A stretch of DNA of 64,000 bases from Micromonospora sp. CB01531 (GTDB lineage: Bacteria > Actinomycetota > Actinomycetes > Mycobacteriales > Micromonosporaceae). Where the stretch lies: contig NZ_LWLS01000046.1 in NCBI RefSeq assembly GCF_001905095.1, positions 62,001 through 126,000 of the forward strand. The letters are read 5' to 3'. The notes below the pieces were generated by a model. That model saw only the letters and a program-made list of their open reading frames with translations. It did no database searches and was not told the DNA's origin. How positions within the stretch are numbered: position 1 is the stretch's first letter; every line of letters starts with the position of its first letter. A program made the translations under genes and the position numbers. Positions 56,214-64,000 of this stretch are shown here, one piece after another.

Positions 56214-57773
56214 TCAGCGGGCGAACGGCTCCAGCATCACCGCGACGGCCTTGAGCCACGCCTGCCGGGTCTCCGCCTGGAGCTGGTGGTAGTCGATCGA
56301 GGAGCCGGTCTCCAGCGCCGGGTCGTAGGGCACCACGGTGACCGCCCGGGTCCGGGTGGCGAAGTGCCGTTCCAGGTCGTCCTGGATCGAGGTACGCCGC
56401 GGCGTCGGGCAGGAGATCAGGGTCACCGCGTTGTCAGCCAGCTCGCCCATCCCCACCTCGTGCAGCAGGTCGAGCATCCAGTCCGCACTGAACGCGGCGT
56501 CCTCGCGGGGCACGGTGGTCACCACGAGCTGGTCGGCGGCCTGCATGACGGTACGCCAGTTCGGGCTCTCCACGTTGTTGCCGGTGTCCACGCAGACCAC
56601 CTCGTGGGTACGCCGCAGCAGCTCCAACACCCGCTTGACGGTGAACTGGTCCAGCCGCTGGGCGAACCGGGGGCTCTCCTCCCCGGCCAGCACGTCGTAC
56701 GAGCCGTCGGAGGCGTGCCGCAGGTAGTCGTCGAGGTGCTCCAGCAGGGTGGCGCCCTCCAGGATCTCGATCTGGGCGAGATCGTGGATCAGGTGCCGGA
56801 TGGTGCGGGCGTGCCGGGCGCTGCCGGCCCGCAGGCCGAGGGTGCCGCGCAGCTCGTTGTCGTCCCAGGCGAGGACGCCGCGGCCACGGACGCTGCCCAC
56901 GGTGGCCGCGGCGAGCACGGTCGCGGTGGTCTTGTGCACCCCGCCCTTGGGATTGGCGAAGGCGAGCACCCGGGGGCGGCCCAGCTCGCGGCGGAGCACA
57001 CCGACGGCCCGCTCCACCTCGTCATCCGGCTTCGGGGCCCGCCACTCGACCCGGGCCGGCTCGACCCGGGCCGGCTCGACCCGGGCCGGCTCGACCCGGG
57101 CCGGGTAGCCCTCGACGGGCGGCTGCTGCGCGGGAACAGGTGGGGGCGGCGCCGGCGACTGGTGGTTCTCCGGCCGGTAGCGGCCCCGGTCCAGCAACGC
57201 GTACCGGGACTCCACCGGCGGCGGGTCGGGCCGGTAGCCGGGCTCCGGCAACCCGTACCGGGGCTCGACGGAGGCGGTGCCCCGGCCGCGCGGCTCCGGG
57301 TCCGGGTGGCCCGGCTCCGGTTCGGCGCGGTACTTCGGCTCGGCCCGCCAGGACGGCTCGGGGCCGTCCGGGTGGCCCGGCTCCGGTTCGGCGCGGTACT
57401 TCGGCTCGGCCCGCCAGGACGGCTCGGGGCCGTCCGGGTGGCCCGGCTCCGGCTCGGCGCGGTACGTCGGCTCGCCGCCGTACCGCGGTTCGAGGCGGTG
57501 GGCCGGCTCCACCCGGTAGGTCGCCTCCACCCGGTAGGGCGGCTGCTCGGCGCCGTACGGCGGCTCGGCGAGGCGCCCGACGGCCGGTGCCCGGCCGGTC
57601 CAGCCGGCGCTGCGCCGCGGCAGCGGCTCGGCGGCGGGTGGGGGCTCCGCGGGGCGGTGGTCGGCGTCGATCTGCTCCGCGCCACGGCCGCCGTGTCGGG
57701 CCCGGTCGAGCAGCGCCCGCCACCGCGGTGCCGGCTCAGCCTGCCGACCCCAGCCGGTTTCGCTGCCGTCCAA
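56214..57773 (-). CDS. EspI-like ParA/MinD-family ATPase with long repetitive N-terminus
   Basis: The C-terminal ~260 residues are a ParA/MinD ATPase: deviant Walker A FANPKGGVHKTT, VVCVDTGNNVESPN (Walker B-like) and VVTTVPREDAAFSADWML. The N-terminal ~250 residues are a Pro/Glu/Arg-rich low-complexity region containing three 22-residue repeats (PDGPEPSWRAEPKYRAEP) and four VEPAR repeats. This layout recalls mycobacterial EspI, a type VII secretion accessory, although no ESX genes are near. TTG 57773 is the start, supported by GGGGAGGACGAAGCC. The repeats are mirrored in the DNA (57046-57104, 57301-57480). Confidence 0.85.
   Translation of the reverse strand: MDGSETGWGRQAEPAPRWRALLDRARHGGRGAEQIDADHRPAEPPPAAEPLPRRSAGWTGRAPAVGRLAEPPYGAEQPPYRVEATYRVEPAHRLEPRYGGEPTYRAEPEPGHPDGPEPSWRAEPKYRAEPEPGHPDGPEPSWRAEPKYRAEPEPGHPDPEPRGRGTASVEPRYGLPEPGYRPDPPPVESRYALLDRGRYRPENHQSPAPPPPVPAQQPPVEGYPARVEPARVEPARVEPARVEWRAPKPDDEVERAVGVLRRELGRPRVLAFANPKGGVHKTTATVLAAATVGSVRGRGVLAWDDNELRGTLGLRAGSARHARTIRHLIHDLAQIEILEGATLLEHLDDYLRHASDGSYDVLAGEESPRFAQRLDQFTVKRVLELLRRTHEVVCVDTGNNVESPNWRTVMQAADQLVVTTVPREDAAFSADWMLDLLHEVGMGELADNAVTLISCPTPRRTSIQDDLERHFATRTRAVTVVPYDPALETGSSIDYHQLQAETRQAWLKAVAVMLEPFAR
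57046..57104 (-). repeat. Four 15-bp tandem repeats within the ParA-like gene
   Basis: The unit TCGACCCGGGCCGGC recurs at 57046, 57061, 57076 and 57091 (the last with one change), encoding Val-Glu-Pro-Ala-Arg repeats. Copy number may vary between strains. Confidence 0.8.
57301..57480 (-). repeat. 66-bp tandem repeats (about 2.7 units) within the ParA-like gene
   Basis: Units begin at 57301, 57367 and 57433. The first two are virtually identical and the third is partial with drift. They encode 22-residue Pro/Glu/Arg repeats. The near identity of synonymous positions points to recent duplication. Confidence 0.8.
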
Positions 57774-57911
57774 GGCTTCGTCCTCCCCAGCCGTCGATCT
57801 CCGCCTGACAGGCTACGAACGAAACCCTATTCAAACCACACCCCCGCGCGCACATCCCCCCGGTGGCCCTCCTCACCGTCGCTCCAGACGACGGCCGCCG
57901 GCGACCACGTC

Positions 57912-58826
57912 TCAGGAGGTGGGAGCGGGGTTCGGGGATCCCGGACCGGCGGCCGGGCCGCCGGAGGACGGTGCGGACCCGCGCATCGTCGGTGCGGCTT
58001 CCGACGAATCGCCCACCGCGCCGGCGCCGGGGGTCGGCGCGGCCAGCCCGGTGTCGACCGGCGGCCGGGCCACGTCCCGCTGCTCGGGCAGCGGTGGGGT
58101 GAACACCGTGCGGTCCAGCCGGCGCACCTCCGGCGCCGGGTCGACCACCCGTACGCCGGGGCGGGTGGCCAGGGCCCGCAGCGCCGACGGGCCGTCCCGC
58201 ACCACTGCGGCGTACACGCAGGCGCAGCCCGACCGGTAGCCGGCCGCCTCCTCGGCCGAGACCGCCGCCCCCGTGTCGTACACCCGACGCAGCTCGGGAT
58301 CGGCGGAGGCGGTCGGGGCGGCGGCGCGCGCCCGGTAGTCGGCGGCCTCCCGGTCCTTGCGGGCGGCCACCTCGGCCATCCCGGCGACCACGTCGTCCGG
58401 CAGCCGCAGCGCGGCGATCCGGACGATCTCGGTCTGCCGCCCGGCCAACGGCACCCGGGCGACCACCGCCGAGACCGGCGTCGCGCCGAGCGCGGTGGCC
58501 AGCTGCGCCGGCGTCAGGTACGCCGCGAACGAGACCAGCGCGTAGTCGCCCGGCCCGGGGTCGGGCGGCCCGAGCGCGGCCAGTTCGGCGGAGGCGGCCC
58601 GCAGATATGCCGGGATGGCGTCGCCCTCCGCCACCCCGACCCGGGTGACCTCGCCGACCGTGCGGTCACCCACCGGCTCGCGGCGGCGGTCCCAGACGGC
58701 GGCGACCAGTACCGCCAGCGCGCAGGCCAGCGCGATCCAGGTGAGCAGGCTGGACCGCGCCGGACCGCGCCGGGGCGGATGCGGCGGCGGTACGTCGGCG
58801 GGCGGGCTGCTCGTCGGGCGGTCCAT
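57912..58826 (-). CDS. Single-pass membrane protein of unknown function, 304 aa
   Basis: The Pro-rich N-terminus is followed by one membrane anchor, SSLLTWIALACALAVLVAAV (about 25-45), and an extracellular region of ~180 ordered residues, then a Pro/Ala/Ser tail. VGEVTRVGVAEGDAIPAYLR and GYRSGCACVYAAVVRDGPSA are notable; the CxC pair could bind metal or form a disulfide. I do not recognise the family. ATG 58826 is 9 bp after the rluD stop, so it belongs to the lspA-rluD transcript. Gap 57774-57911 holds no visible gene. Confidence 0.75.
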   Translation of the reverse strand: MDRPTSSPPADVPPPHPPRRGPARSSLLTWIALACALAVLVAAVWDRRREPVGDRTVGEVTRVGVAEGDAIPAYLRAASAELAALGPPDPGPGDYALVSFAAYLTPAQLATALGATPVSAVVARVPLAGRQTEIVRIAALRLPDDVVAGMAEVAARKDREAADYRARAAAPTASADPELRRVYDTGAAVSAEEAAGYRSGCACVYAAVVRDGPSALRALATRPGVRVVDPAPEVRRLDRTVFTPPLPEQRDVARPPVDTGLAAPTPGAGAVGDSSEAAPTMRGSAPSSGGPAAGPGSPNPAPTS

Positions 58827-58835
58827 GGCGGCGGG

Positions 58836-59780
58836 TCAGTCGCGGAGGGTCTCCAGCGCCCGGGCCAGGTCGTCCGGGTAGTCGCTGACGAAGGTGACCT
58901 CCTCGGCCGTCCGTGGGTGCAGGAAGCTCAGCGAGCGGGCGTGCAGCCACTGCCGGGTCAGCCCGAGGCGGGCCGCCAGGGTCGGGTCGGCACCGTAGGT
59001 GAGGTCGCCCACACAGGGGTGCCGGAGGGTGGAGAAGTGCACCCGGATCTGGTGAGTGCGCCCGGTCTCCAGCTTGACGTCGAGCAGGCTGGCCGCCGGA
59101 AACGCCTCCAGGGTGTCGTAGTGGGTGATGCTCGGCTTGCCGCCGGAGACCACCGCCCAGCGGTAGTCGTGGTGCGGGTGCCGGTCGATCGGGGCGTCGA
59201 TGGTGCCGCGCAGCGGGTCCGGGTGGCCCTGCACCACGGCGTGGTAGCGCTTCTCCACCTCGCGGTACTTGAACGCCCGCTTCAACGCGGTGTACGCCGG
59301 CTCGCTCTTGGCCACCACCATGATCCCGGTGGTGCCCACGTCGAGCCGGTGCACCACGCCCTGCCGCTCGGCGGCGCCGCTGGTGGAGATCCGGTGGCCG
59401 ATCGCGGCCAGCGCGCCGATGACCGTCGGCCCGGTCCAGCCGGGGCTCGGGTGGGCGGCCACGCCGACCGGCTTGTCCACCACCACGATGTCGTCGTCGG
59501 CGTGGACCACGGTCAGGCCCGGCACGGCCTGCGGCACGACGGTGGGCGGGGCGGCCGGCGCGGGCAGGGTCACCTCCAGCCAGGAGCCCGCCTTGACCTT
59601 GTGCGAGTTGGGCCGTACGACGCCGTCGACCAGCGCGTCCCCGGCGTCGACCAGGGCCGCGGCGGCGGTCCGGGAGAGCCCGAACAGCCGGGACACGGCC
59701 TGGTCCAGCCGCAGGCCCTCGAGACCGTCCGGGACGGGCAGCGACCGGTGGTCGCCGCCGGTGGCGAAGACGGAGGTCAC
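58836..59780 (-). CDS. 23S rRNA pseudouridine synthase, RluD family
   Basis: The N-terminal S4 RNA-binding domain ([20 protein letters not shown], then [11 protein letters not shown]) precedes the catalytic domain with [15 protein letters not shown] (catalytic Asp), [12 protein letters not shown] and [13 protein letters not shown]. The 314-aa length fits RluD/RluC enzymes that modify U1911-1917 of 23S rRNA. GTG 59780 overlaps the lspA stop (GTGA). The lspA-rluD order is conserved in many bacteria. Confidence 0.93.
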   Translation of the reverse strand: MTSVFATGGDHRSLPVPDGLEGLRLDQAVSRLFGLSRTAAAALVDAGDALVDGVVRPNSHKVKAGSWLEVTLPAPAAPPTVVPQAVPGLTVVHADDDIVVVDKPVGVAAHPSPGWTGPTVIGALAAIGHRISTSGAAERQGVVHRLDVGTTGIMVVAKSEPAYTALKRAFKYREVEKRYHAVVQGHPDPLRGTIDAPIDRHPHHDYRWAVVSGGKPSITHYDTLEAFPAASLLDVKLETGRTHQIRVHFSTLRHPCVGDLTYGADPTLAARLGLTRQWLHARSLSFLHPRTAEEVTFVSDYPDDLARALETLRD

Positions 59781-60397
59781 GCGCGCTCCCGCTGCTCGCC
59801 GCCGGTGGCCGTCCCGGCGGCGTCCGCCTGCTGCGCCGACCGGGCGCCGGCCCGGCTGCCGTCCCGCTGCCGGCCGGTCAGCTCCAGCAGCACGGCCAGG
59901 ATCACCCCGCAGACCAGGGAGCTGTCGGCCAGGTTGAACACCGGCCAGACCTGCCCGTACGGGTCGAACAGGCTGATCATGTCGACCACGTGGCCGACGA
60001 AGTGGCCGGGGGCCCGGAAGATCCGGTCGGTCAGGTTGCCGAGCGCCCCACCGAGCACCAGCCCGAGCGAGACGGCCCACGGCAGCGAGCGCAGTCGCAG
60101 CGCCATCCAGCCGATCCAGGCGATCACGCCGATGGTGATCAGCGGGAAAACCCAGGTGTGGTCGGAGCCGATGCTCCAGGCCGCGCCGCTGTTGCGGGTG
60201 AGGGTGAGGTAGACGGTGCCGCCGAGCAGGGACACCGGCCCCCGGCCGGTCAGCTCCGAGAGGGCGAGCTGCTTGGTGGCCAGGTCGGCGAGCAGCGCGA
60301 ACAGGGCGACGCCGAGGAGGATCCCGATCGCCCTGCGGCGGGACACCCCGGCGCGTGACTCAGCGGTGCCGGACCCGGCGGGCGGTGCTGCGGTCAT
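59777..60397 (-). CDS. lspA: Lipoprotein signal peptidase (signal peptidase II)
   Basis: Membrane aspartyl protease that removes signal peptides from diacylglyceryl-prolipoproteins. It has four membrane segments and the catalytic Asp pair in [11 protein letters not shown] and [18 protein letters not shown] is the conserved loop. The start is ATG 60397 with GGGGAG just upstream; a longer GTG start at 60433 is possible. The cytoplasmic N- and C-termini are charged extensions typical of actinobacteria. Confidence 0.95.
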   Translation of the reverse strand: MTAAPPAGSGTAESRAGVSRRRAIGILLGVALFALLADLATKQLALSELTGRGPVSLLGGTVYLTLTRNSGAAWSIGSDHTWVFPLITIGVIAWIGWMALRLRSLPWAVSLGLVLGGALGNLTDRIFRAPGHFVGHVVDMISLFDPYGQVWPVFNLADSSLVCGVILAVLLELTGRQRDGSRAGARSAQQADAAGTATGGEQRERA

Positions 60398-60460
60398 CTG
60401 CTCCCCATCGACGCTTTCGACGGTGACCCTCACCGTCTCCGTTCCGCCGGGGAGCGGACC

Positions 60461-60880
60461 TCAGCGCCGCTCCTCCAGCTGCTTGCAGGTCACGCAGAGG
60501 GTGGCCGACGGGAACGCGGCGAGCCGCTCCACCGGGATCGGGTTGCCGCACCGCTCGCACCAGCCGTACCCACCCTCGTCGAGCCGCTCCAGGGCGCGCT
60601 CGACCTGCGTGATCCGCTCCTTGATGCTGTTGGCGAGGGAGATCTCCTGCTCCCGCTCGAACGTCTTGGTGCCGGTGTCGGCCTGGTCGTCCCCGGCCGA
60701 GTCGGTCAGCCGATCGCGCTGCAGCTCGGTGATCTCGCTCAGCGTCTGATCGTACTCGGCGTTGAGCTCGTCCCGCCGGGCCGCCAGCGCGGCCCGGATC
60801 TTCTCGGTCTCCGCCGCGCTGCGGGTGGCCTTCGCCACCGGCTTTCGGCCGGCGGTCCTGGTGTCGGCTGGCTTCGCCAT
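60461..60880 (-). CDS. DksA/TraR-family zinc-finger protein
   Basis: The 139-aa protein has an N-terminal basic region, a long coiled coil (AALAARRDELNAEYDQTLSE, then FEREQEISLANSIKERITQV) and a C-terminal zinc finger with CERCGNPIP and LCVTC. DksA-like proteins act on RNA polymerase through the secondary channel. The acidic tip residues are not obviously those of E. coli DksA, so the effect may differ. ATG 60880 has GGGAGCTGACG. A well-formed promoter lies about 120 bp upstream. Confidence 0.92.
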   Translation of the reverse strand: MAKPADTRTAGRKPVAKATRSAAETEKIRAALAARRDELNAEYDQTLSEITELQRDRLTDSAGDDQADTGTKTFEREQEISLANSIKERITQVERALERLDEGGYGWCERCGNPIPVERLAAFPSATLCVTCKQLEERR

Positions 60881-61005
60881 CGTCAGCTCCCTTGGCCGCG
60901 TGCCGCGGCGGTCGGCGGTGCCCGGGCAGGGGACACCGGCGTGGGTCTCCCCCAGTTGCAAAACGGGCGCACGGCGACGCGGGCCGTGCACTCCGGAGGG
61001 TGGCA

Positions 61006-61034
61006 AGAATACGGAACGTACAGGCGTCCGACAA
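61006..61034 (-). promoter_or_regulatory. Promoter of the DksA/TraR gene
   Basis: On the minus strand TTGTCG (61034-61029) and TATTCT (61011-61006) have an exact 17-bp spacer, the best sigma-70-like promoter in the window. Transcription near 60999 gives a leader of about 120 nt. Confidence 0.7.
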
Positions 61035-61061
61035 CGTGCCGCACCGTCGCACCGCGATTCA

Positions 61062-61086
61062 GCCCCGAACAACCACCAATCGGGGC
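61062..61086 (-). terminator. Candidate terminator after the antiporter gene
   Basis: Stem GCCCCGA/TCGGGGC with an 11-nt loop lies 18 bp after the antiporter stop codon in its direction of transcription and just upstream of the DksA/TraR promoter. The stem is short, so confidence is limited. Confidence 0.4.
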
Positions 61087-61104
61087 AAAAGGAACGCTAG
61101 CAGA

Positions 61105-62607
61105 TCATCCGTCCCGGTCCTCGCCGTACTCGCCAAACCAGCGGGCCAGTCTCCCGCGACGGCTCACCGCGCGCAGCCGTCGCTCCACCTCGTCGCGGAC
61201 CTCGGCAGTGGCGACGATCAGCAGGCTGTCCCCGACCTTCAGCCGGGTGTCCAGGCCGGGCACGAAGCCCGCTCCGTCGCGCAGCACCAGAGTCACCGAG
61301 GCACCCACCGGAAGCCGCAGCTCGTCCACGTGCACCCCGCCCAGCCGGGACCCCGGGGGCACCTCGACCTGGAGCAGGTCGGCTCGCATCCGTTCCAACG
61401 GCGCGGTCTCCACGCGGATCTCGGCCGCCTCGGCCGGCGCGGTCACCCCGAGCCGGCGGGCCGCCGGGGCGAGGGTCCCGGCCTGGAGCAAGGTGAAGAT
61501 CACCACCAGCACGAAGACCGCGTCGAAGAGCCTTTCCGCCCCCGGCACCCGGGCCGACAGCGGGATGGTGGCCAGCACGATGGGCACCGCGCCGCGCAGC
61601 CCGGCCCAGGACAGGAAGAGCTGCTCGCGCGGGCGGAGCCGGAACGGCAGCGCGGAGACCGCCACCGACAGCGGGCGGGCCAGGAGCAGCAGGGCCAGCC
61701 CGGTGACCACGGCCGGCAGCACCGCCGCGTCCAGCCGGCTCGGCGAGACCAGCAGGCCCAGCAGGACGAACAGGCCGATCTGCGCCAGCCAGGCCAGCCC
61801 GTCGGCGAAGCCGAGGATGGCCTGCCGGTGCGGCAGCCGGGCGTTGCCGAGCAGCACCCCGGCCACGTAGACGGCGAGGAAACCGGAGGCGTGCAGCACC
61901 GCGCCGGCCGCGTAGGCCAGCACCGTGAAGCCGACCACCGCGATCGGGTAGAGGCCGGCCGACGGGAGCGCCGCCCGGCGCAGCGTGTACCGGCCGGTGA
62001 TCCCGGCAGCCACCCCGACCGCGGCGCCGACGCCCAGCTCGTACCCGACCAGGAGCACCTCGTACCACCACGGATGGGCGGCCGTCGCCCCCCGGGAGAG
62101 CAGCAGCACCACGATCACCACGGGGGCGTCGTTCATGCCCGATTCGGCCTCCAGCGTGGCCACCAGGCGGGGCGGCAGGCGCAACCGGCGCAGGGTGGCG
62201 AAGACCGCCGCCGCGTCGGTCGAGGAGAGCACCGCCCCGTAGAGCAGGGCCAGCCGCCAGTCCAGCCCCAGCAGCAGGTGCACCACGAGCCCGACCACCA
62301 GGATGCTGACCAGCACGCCGACCGTGGAGAGCGCGGCGGCCATCCCGAGCACCGGACGCAGTGTGCTCCACCGGGCGCTCAACCCGCCCTCGGCGATGAT
62401 CACGATGAGGGCGCTGAACCCGAGCACCCGGGTCAGCTCGACGTCATGGAACCGGATGCCCAGCCCGGCCTCGCCGATCGCCACGCCCAGCGCGAGGTAG
62501 ACCAGCAGACTCGGCACGCCGAGCCGGGTGGAGACGCGCACCGCGCCCACGGCCACCAGCAGGACGGCCGCGCCGAGCAGCAGCGCGAGATCGAGCCCGG
62601 GGGTCAT
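61105..62607 (-). CDS. K+/Na+:H+ antiporter, CPA1 family (NhaP2/CvrA-like) with TrkA-C domain
   Basis: About thirteen membrane segments fill residues 5-395. GAVLSSTDAAAVFATL contains the cation-binding Asp pair region (TD), ESGMNDAPVVIVVL the ND motif of CPA1 antiporters, and LFLSWAGLRGAVPIVLA the conserved Arg helix. The C-terminal ~100 residues (VEVPPGSRLGGVHVDELRLP, then LVLRDGAGFVPG and LKVGDSLLIVATAE) form a TrkA-C/RCK_C regulatory domain, as in potassium/proton antiporters. The start is ATG 62607. It works in pH and K+ homeostasis at the membrane. Confidence 0.93.
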   Translation of the reverse strand: MTPGLDLALLLGAAVLLVAVGAVRVSTRLGVPSLLVYLALGVAIGEAGLGIRFHDVELTRVLGFSALIVIIAEGGLSARWSTLRPVLGMAAALSTVGVLVSILVVGLVVHLLLGLDWRLALLYGAVLSSTDAAAVFATLRRLRLPPRLVATLEAESGMNDAPVVIVVLLLSRGATAAHPWWYEVLLVGYELGVGAAVGVAAGITGRYTLRRAALPSAGLYPIAVVGFTVLAYAAGAVLHASGFLAVYVAGVLLGNARLPHRQAILGFADGLAWLAQIGLFVLLGLLVSPSRLDAAVLPAVVTGLALLLLARPLSVAVSALPFRLRPREQLFLSWAGLRGAVPIVLATIPLSARVPGAERLFDAVFVLVVIFTLLQAGTLAPAARRLGVTAPAEAAEIRVETAPLERMRADLLQVEVPPGSRLGGVHVDELRLPVGASVTLVLRDGAGFVPGLDTRLKVGDSLLIVATAEVRDEVERRLRAVSRRGRLARWFGEYGEDRDG

Positions 62608-62629
62608 CCGCGGCCGGCCCGGGCGGTCC

Positions 62630-62935
62630 TCACTCGGCCGATCCGTCGCGCAGCCGACGCAGCACGTCGCCCAGCCCGGCGGCCGGGCGCTCGACCAGGA
62701 AGAGCTTGTCCCGGCTGGCCGCGCCGGCGCGCAGGGAGACCGCCGCCGGCCGGACGCCGAGGGCGTCGGCCAGGGCTCGGCGGGCGGCCTCGGTGGCGCG
62801 CCCGTCCACAGCGGGGGCGTGCACGGCGATGACCAGGGCCGGCCCGTGCGGGCCGTCGAAGCGTCCGCCGACCCGGGCCCGGGCAGCGCCGGGCTTCACC
62901 CGGACGGCGACGGTGAGCGGGGCATCCATGGTCAT
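62630..62935 (-). CDS. DUF167 (YggU-like) family protein
   Basis: The 101-aa protein has VAVRVKPGAARARVGG near the start and VSLRAGAASRDKLFLVE near the end, which are the DUF167 blocks (V-x-V-x-P-x-A and G-x-x-S-R-x-K). The function is unknown; it is a small alpha/beta fold. ATG 62935 overlaps the upstream gene's stop (ATGA). An in-frame ATG at 62929 also exists. Confidence 0.9.
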   Translation of the reverse strand: MTMDAPLTVAVRVKPGAARARVGGRFDGPHGPALVIAVHAPAVDGRATEAARRALADALGVRPAAVSLRAGAASRDKLFLVERPAAGLGDVLRRLRDGSAE

Positions 62936-63633
62936 CCCGGTCGGCCCGGCCGGGCGTCGGCGAGCAGGACGGTGGCCGGCGCGCAGCGGGCGCACGGGGT
63001 GAAGCCGAGCCCGACCGCCTCGGTGACGGGCAGCGGTTCGTCGTCCCGGCCGACCAGATGGGGGCAGCCGGGCAGGTGGAAGCGGGGGTGGCCGTCGACC
63101 ACCCGGACCTCGGCACCGAGCCCGGCCAGCCGGGCCACGTCCGACGCCGGCAGGTCCTGCGCGGGCGGGTCGCCGTCGAACGGGCCGTCGGCGGCCGGCG
63201 AGGTGGGCGCCGGGGCGTCCGGCACGGCACCGGCCTCGTCGGCCGACGGCTCGCGGGGGACAGGCGGAGCGTACGGGTCGCGCGGGGAGTATGCCGCCGG
63301 CGCCTCGTCCGGATCGGTCACCGGCGACTCGGGTGGTTGCCGCCACCCGGGTCCACCGGTGCCGACCGTCGACGGAATGTGCTGGACCGGGATCTCCGGC
63401 TCCCCGACCCGGGCGCCGAACGGCGGGCCGGTCCGGGTGCGGTTACGCGGGCCGGCCACCCGGTCCGCCGTGCCCCGGGTGGCGGCCGCCTGGCGGGCGC
63501 CCGCGACGAGGGCGACGGCGGCCAGCAGGCTGACCGCGATGGAGGTGATCAGCAGCGGGCTGGATCCGTTGGCCAGCCCGGCCACCAGGAGCACGACCGC
63601 GACGAGGATGAGCAGGATGCTGGCGACTATCAC
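62932..63633 (-). CDS. Membrane protein with C-terminal Cys/His cluster, 233 aa
   Basis: Two N-terminal membrane segments (SILLILVAVVLLVAGLA and LLITSIAVSLLAAVALVAGA) are followed by a ~110-residue Pro/Ala/Asp-rich linker and a compact C-terminal domain. That domain has HPRFHLPGCPHL and FTPCARCAP, a His/Cys set spaced like small Ada-type zinc-binding modules. The start is GTG 63633. I do not recognise the whole protein. It is translationally coupled to DUF167 and lies downstream of divIVA, so a link to polar growth or envelope is possible but unproven. Confidence 0.75.
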   Translation of the reverse strand: MIVASILLILVAVVLLVAGLANGSSPLLITSIAVSLLAAVALVAGARQAAATRGTADRVAGPRNRTRTGPPFGARVGEPEIPVQHIPSTVGTGGPGWRQPPESPVTDPDEAPAAYSPRDPYAPPVPREPSADEAGAVPDAPAPTSPAADGPFDGDPPAQDLPASDVARLAGLGAEVRVVDGHPRFHLPGCPHLVGRDDEPLPVTEAVGLGFTPCARCAPATVLLADARPGRPG

Positions 63634-63667
63634 GGCTCACCCCCGCCGCGTCGTGTCGGTCTGCGCG

Positions 63668-63698
63668 GCCGGCGGCCGTCGTACGGACGGCCGCCGGC
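63668..63698 (-). terminator. Terminator after divIVA
   Basis: A perfect 13-bp stem (GCCGGCGGCCGTC, 63668-63680; complement 63686-63698) with a 5-nt loop lies 7 bp after the divIVA stop in the direction of transcription. Confidence 0.7.
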
Positions 63699-63705
63699 GA
63701 CGGGA

Positions 63706-64000
63706 TCAGCGGCCGGACTCGATGGAGCCCGCGCGGCTGCCGCCGTAGGAGCCGGCGAGGCCGGCGGCGGCGAGGCCGTTGCTGCCCCCGCCGGAGCGGA
63801 CGCTCTCGGTGCGGTTCATCTCGGCCTCCAGGCCCTGGCCGCGGCCGTCGAGGTCGCGGAGCTGGCTCTCCAGGTACGCCTTGAGGCGGGTGCGGTACTC
63901 GCGCTCGAACTGCTTGAGCTCCTCGATGTGCTTCTGCAGCGCGGTGCGCTTGGCGTCCAGGCCGCCCATGGCCTCCTGGTGCCGCTGGCGGGCGTCCCGC
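63706..64000 (-). CDS. divIVA: DivIVA/Wag31 polar growth protein, C-terminal 97 residues (gene continues past the window)
   Basis: The visible C-terminal part includes EAMGGLDAKRTALQKHIEEL and FEREYRTRLKAYLESQLRDL, the conserved second coiled coil of actinobacterial DivIVA (Wag31), followed by a Gly/Ser-rich tail SYGGSRAGSIESGR. DivIVA marks the poles and directs cell-wall synthesis there. The start codon lies beyond 64000. The open frame runs through an internal ATG at 63969, which is not the start. Confidence 0.93.
   Translation of the reverse strand, partial: RDARQRHQEAMGGLDAKRTALQKHIEELKQFEREYRTRLKAYLESQLRDLDGRGQGLEAEMNRTESVRSGGGSNGLAAAGLAGSYGGSRAGSIESGR

Noticed and set aside
56100..60212. 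1370-codon plus-strand open frame across the EspI-like, membrane, rluD and lspA genes
   Set aside because: It is antisense to four recognisable genes and has no motif of its own.

Overview
The window reads as chromosome of a high-GC actinobacterium, most likely Micromonosporaceae (Micromonospora-like). The case rests on very high GC3, GTG/TTG starts, many leaderless genes, mycothiol-type proteins, a DivIVA/Wag31 end fragment, and the actinobacterial gene order linking lspA-rluD, the his genes, trpE-trpC-trpB-trpA, lgt and gltBD. No tRNA, rRNA, CRISPR array, prophage or transposase was seen.

Layout. (a) 0-5 kb: a minus-strand operon of unrecognised function with an FtsK/SpoIIIE-type ATPase, a coiled-coil/Pro-rich membrane protein and two small cytosolic proteins, followed by a secreted protein cut by the window edge. 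(b) 5-11.3 kb: a Tat-exported PhoX-like phosphatase, a TetR/MFS divergent pair with three operator copies, and a second MFS exporter behind a leader hairpin. (c) 11.2-24.7 kb: gltD-gltB (glutamate synthase), GNAT, FAD monooxygenase, lgt, NUDIX, trpA-trpB-trpC. (d) 25-28.7 kb: a trp-associated membrane protein, trpE, and an unusual nucleotidyltransferase-HisI fusion. (e) 28.8-47 kb: an accessory block between hisI and hisF containing AKR/MerR, a TetR-controlled ABC-2 exporter, a heterodimeric ABC exporter, a TIGR03085 protein, an orphan class I terpene synthase, an acyl-CoA synthetase, three LtrA domains in two genes, and a MocR-YczE pair. (f) 47-54.6 kb: hisF and the main his operon hisD-hisC-hisB-(57 aa membrane protein)-hisH-(107 aa membrane protein)-hisA/priA-ridA-oxidoreductase. 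(g) 54.6-64 kb: LON-domain protein, Pro-rich membrane protein, EspI-like ParA ATPase, rluD, lspA, a DksA/TraR protein, a K+/Na+-H+ antiporter, DUF167, and the C-terminal end of divIVA.

The most notable signal is a family of short repeats placed exactly at start codons. A canonical 80-bp form (71 bp in one copy) occurs three times, before the 87-aa gene, before the 300-aa membrane protein, and between trpB and trpA. A second form built on a 60-bp unit occurs between hisH and the 107-aa gene (two tandem units) and between an ABC ATPase and its permease. Diverged copies lie at hisD/hisC and hisC/hisB. Each element begins with its own GTG start, encodes a mini-ORF, and ends so that the mini-ORF stop overlaps the next gene's start (GTGA or ATGA). 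Element lengths are 80, 71, 80, 68, 119, 62 and 23 bp, all equal to 2 modulo 3, which is what that overlap requires. The result is a chain of stop/start overlaps that would keep translational coupling intact after insertion. I know no published name for this family.
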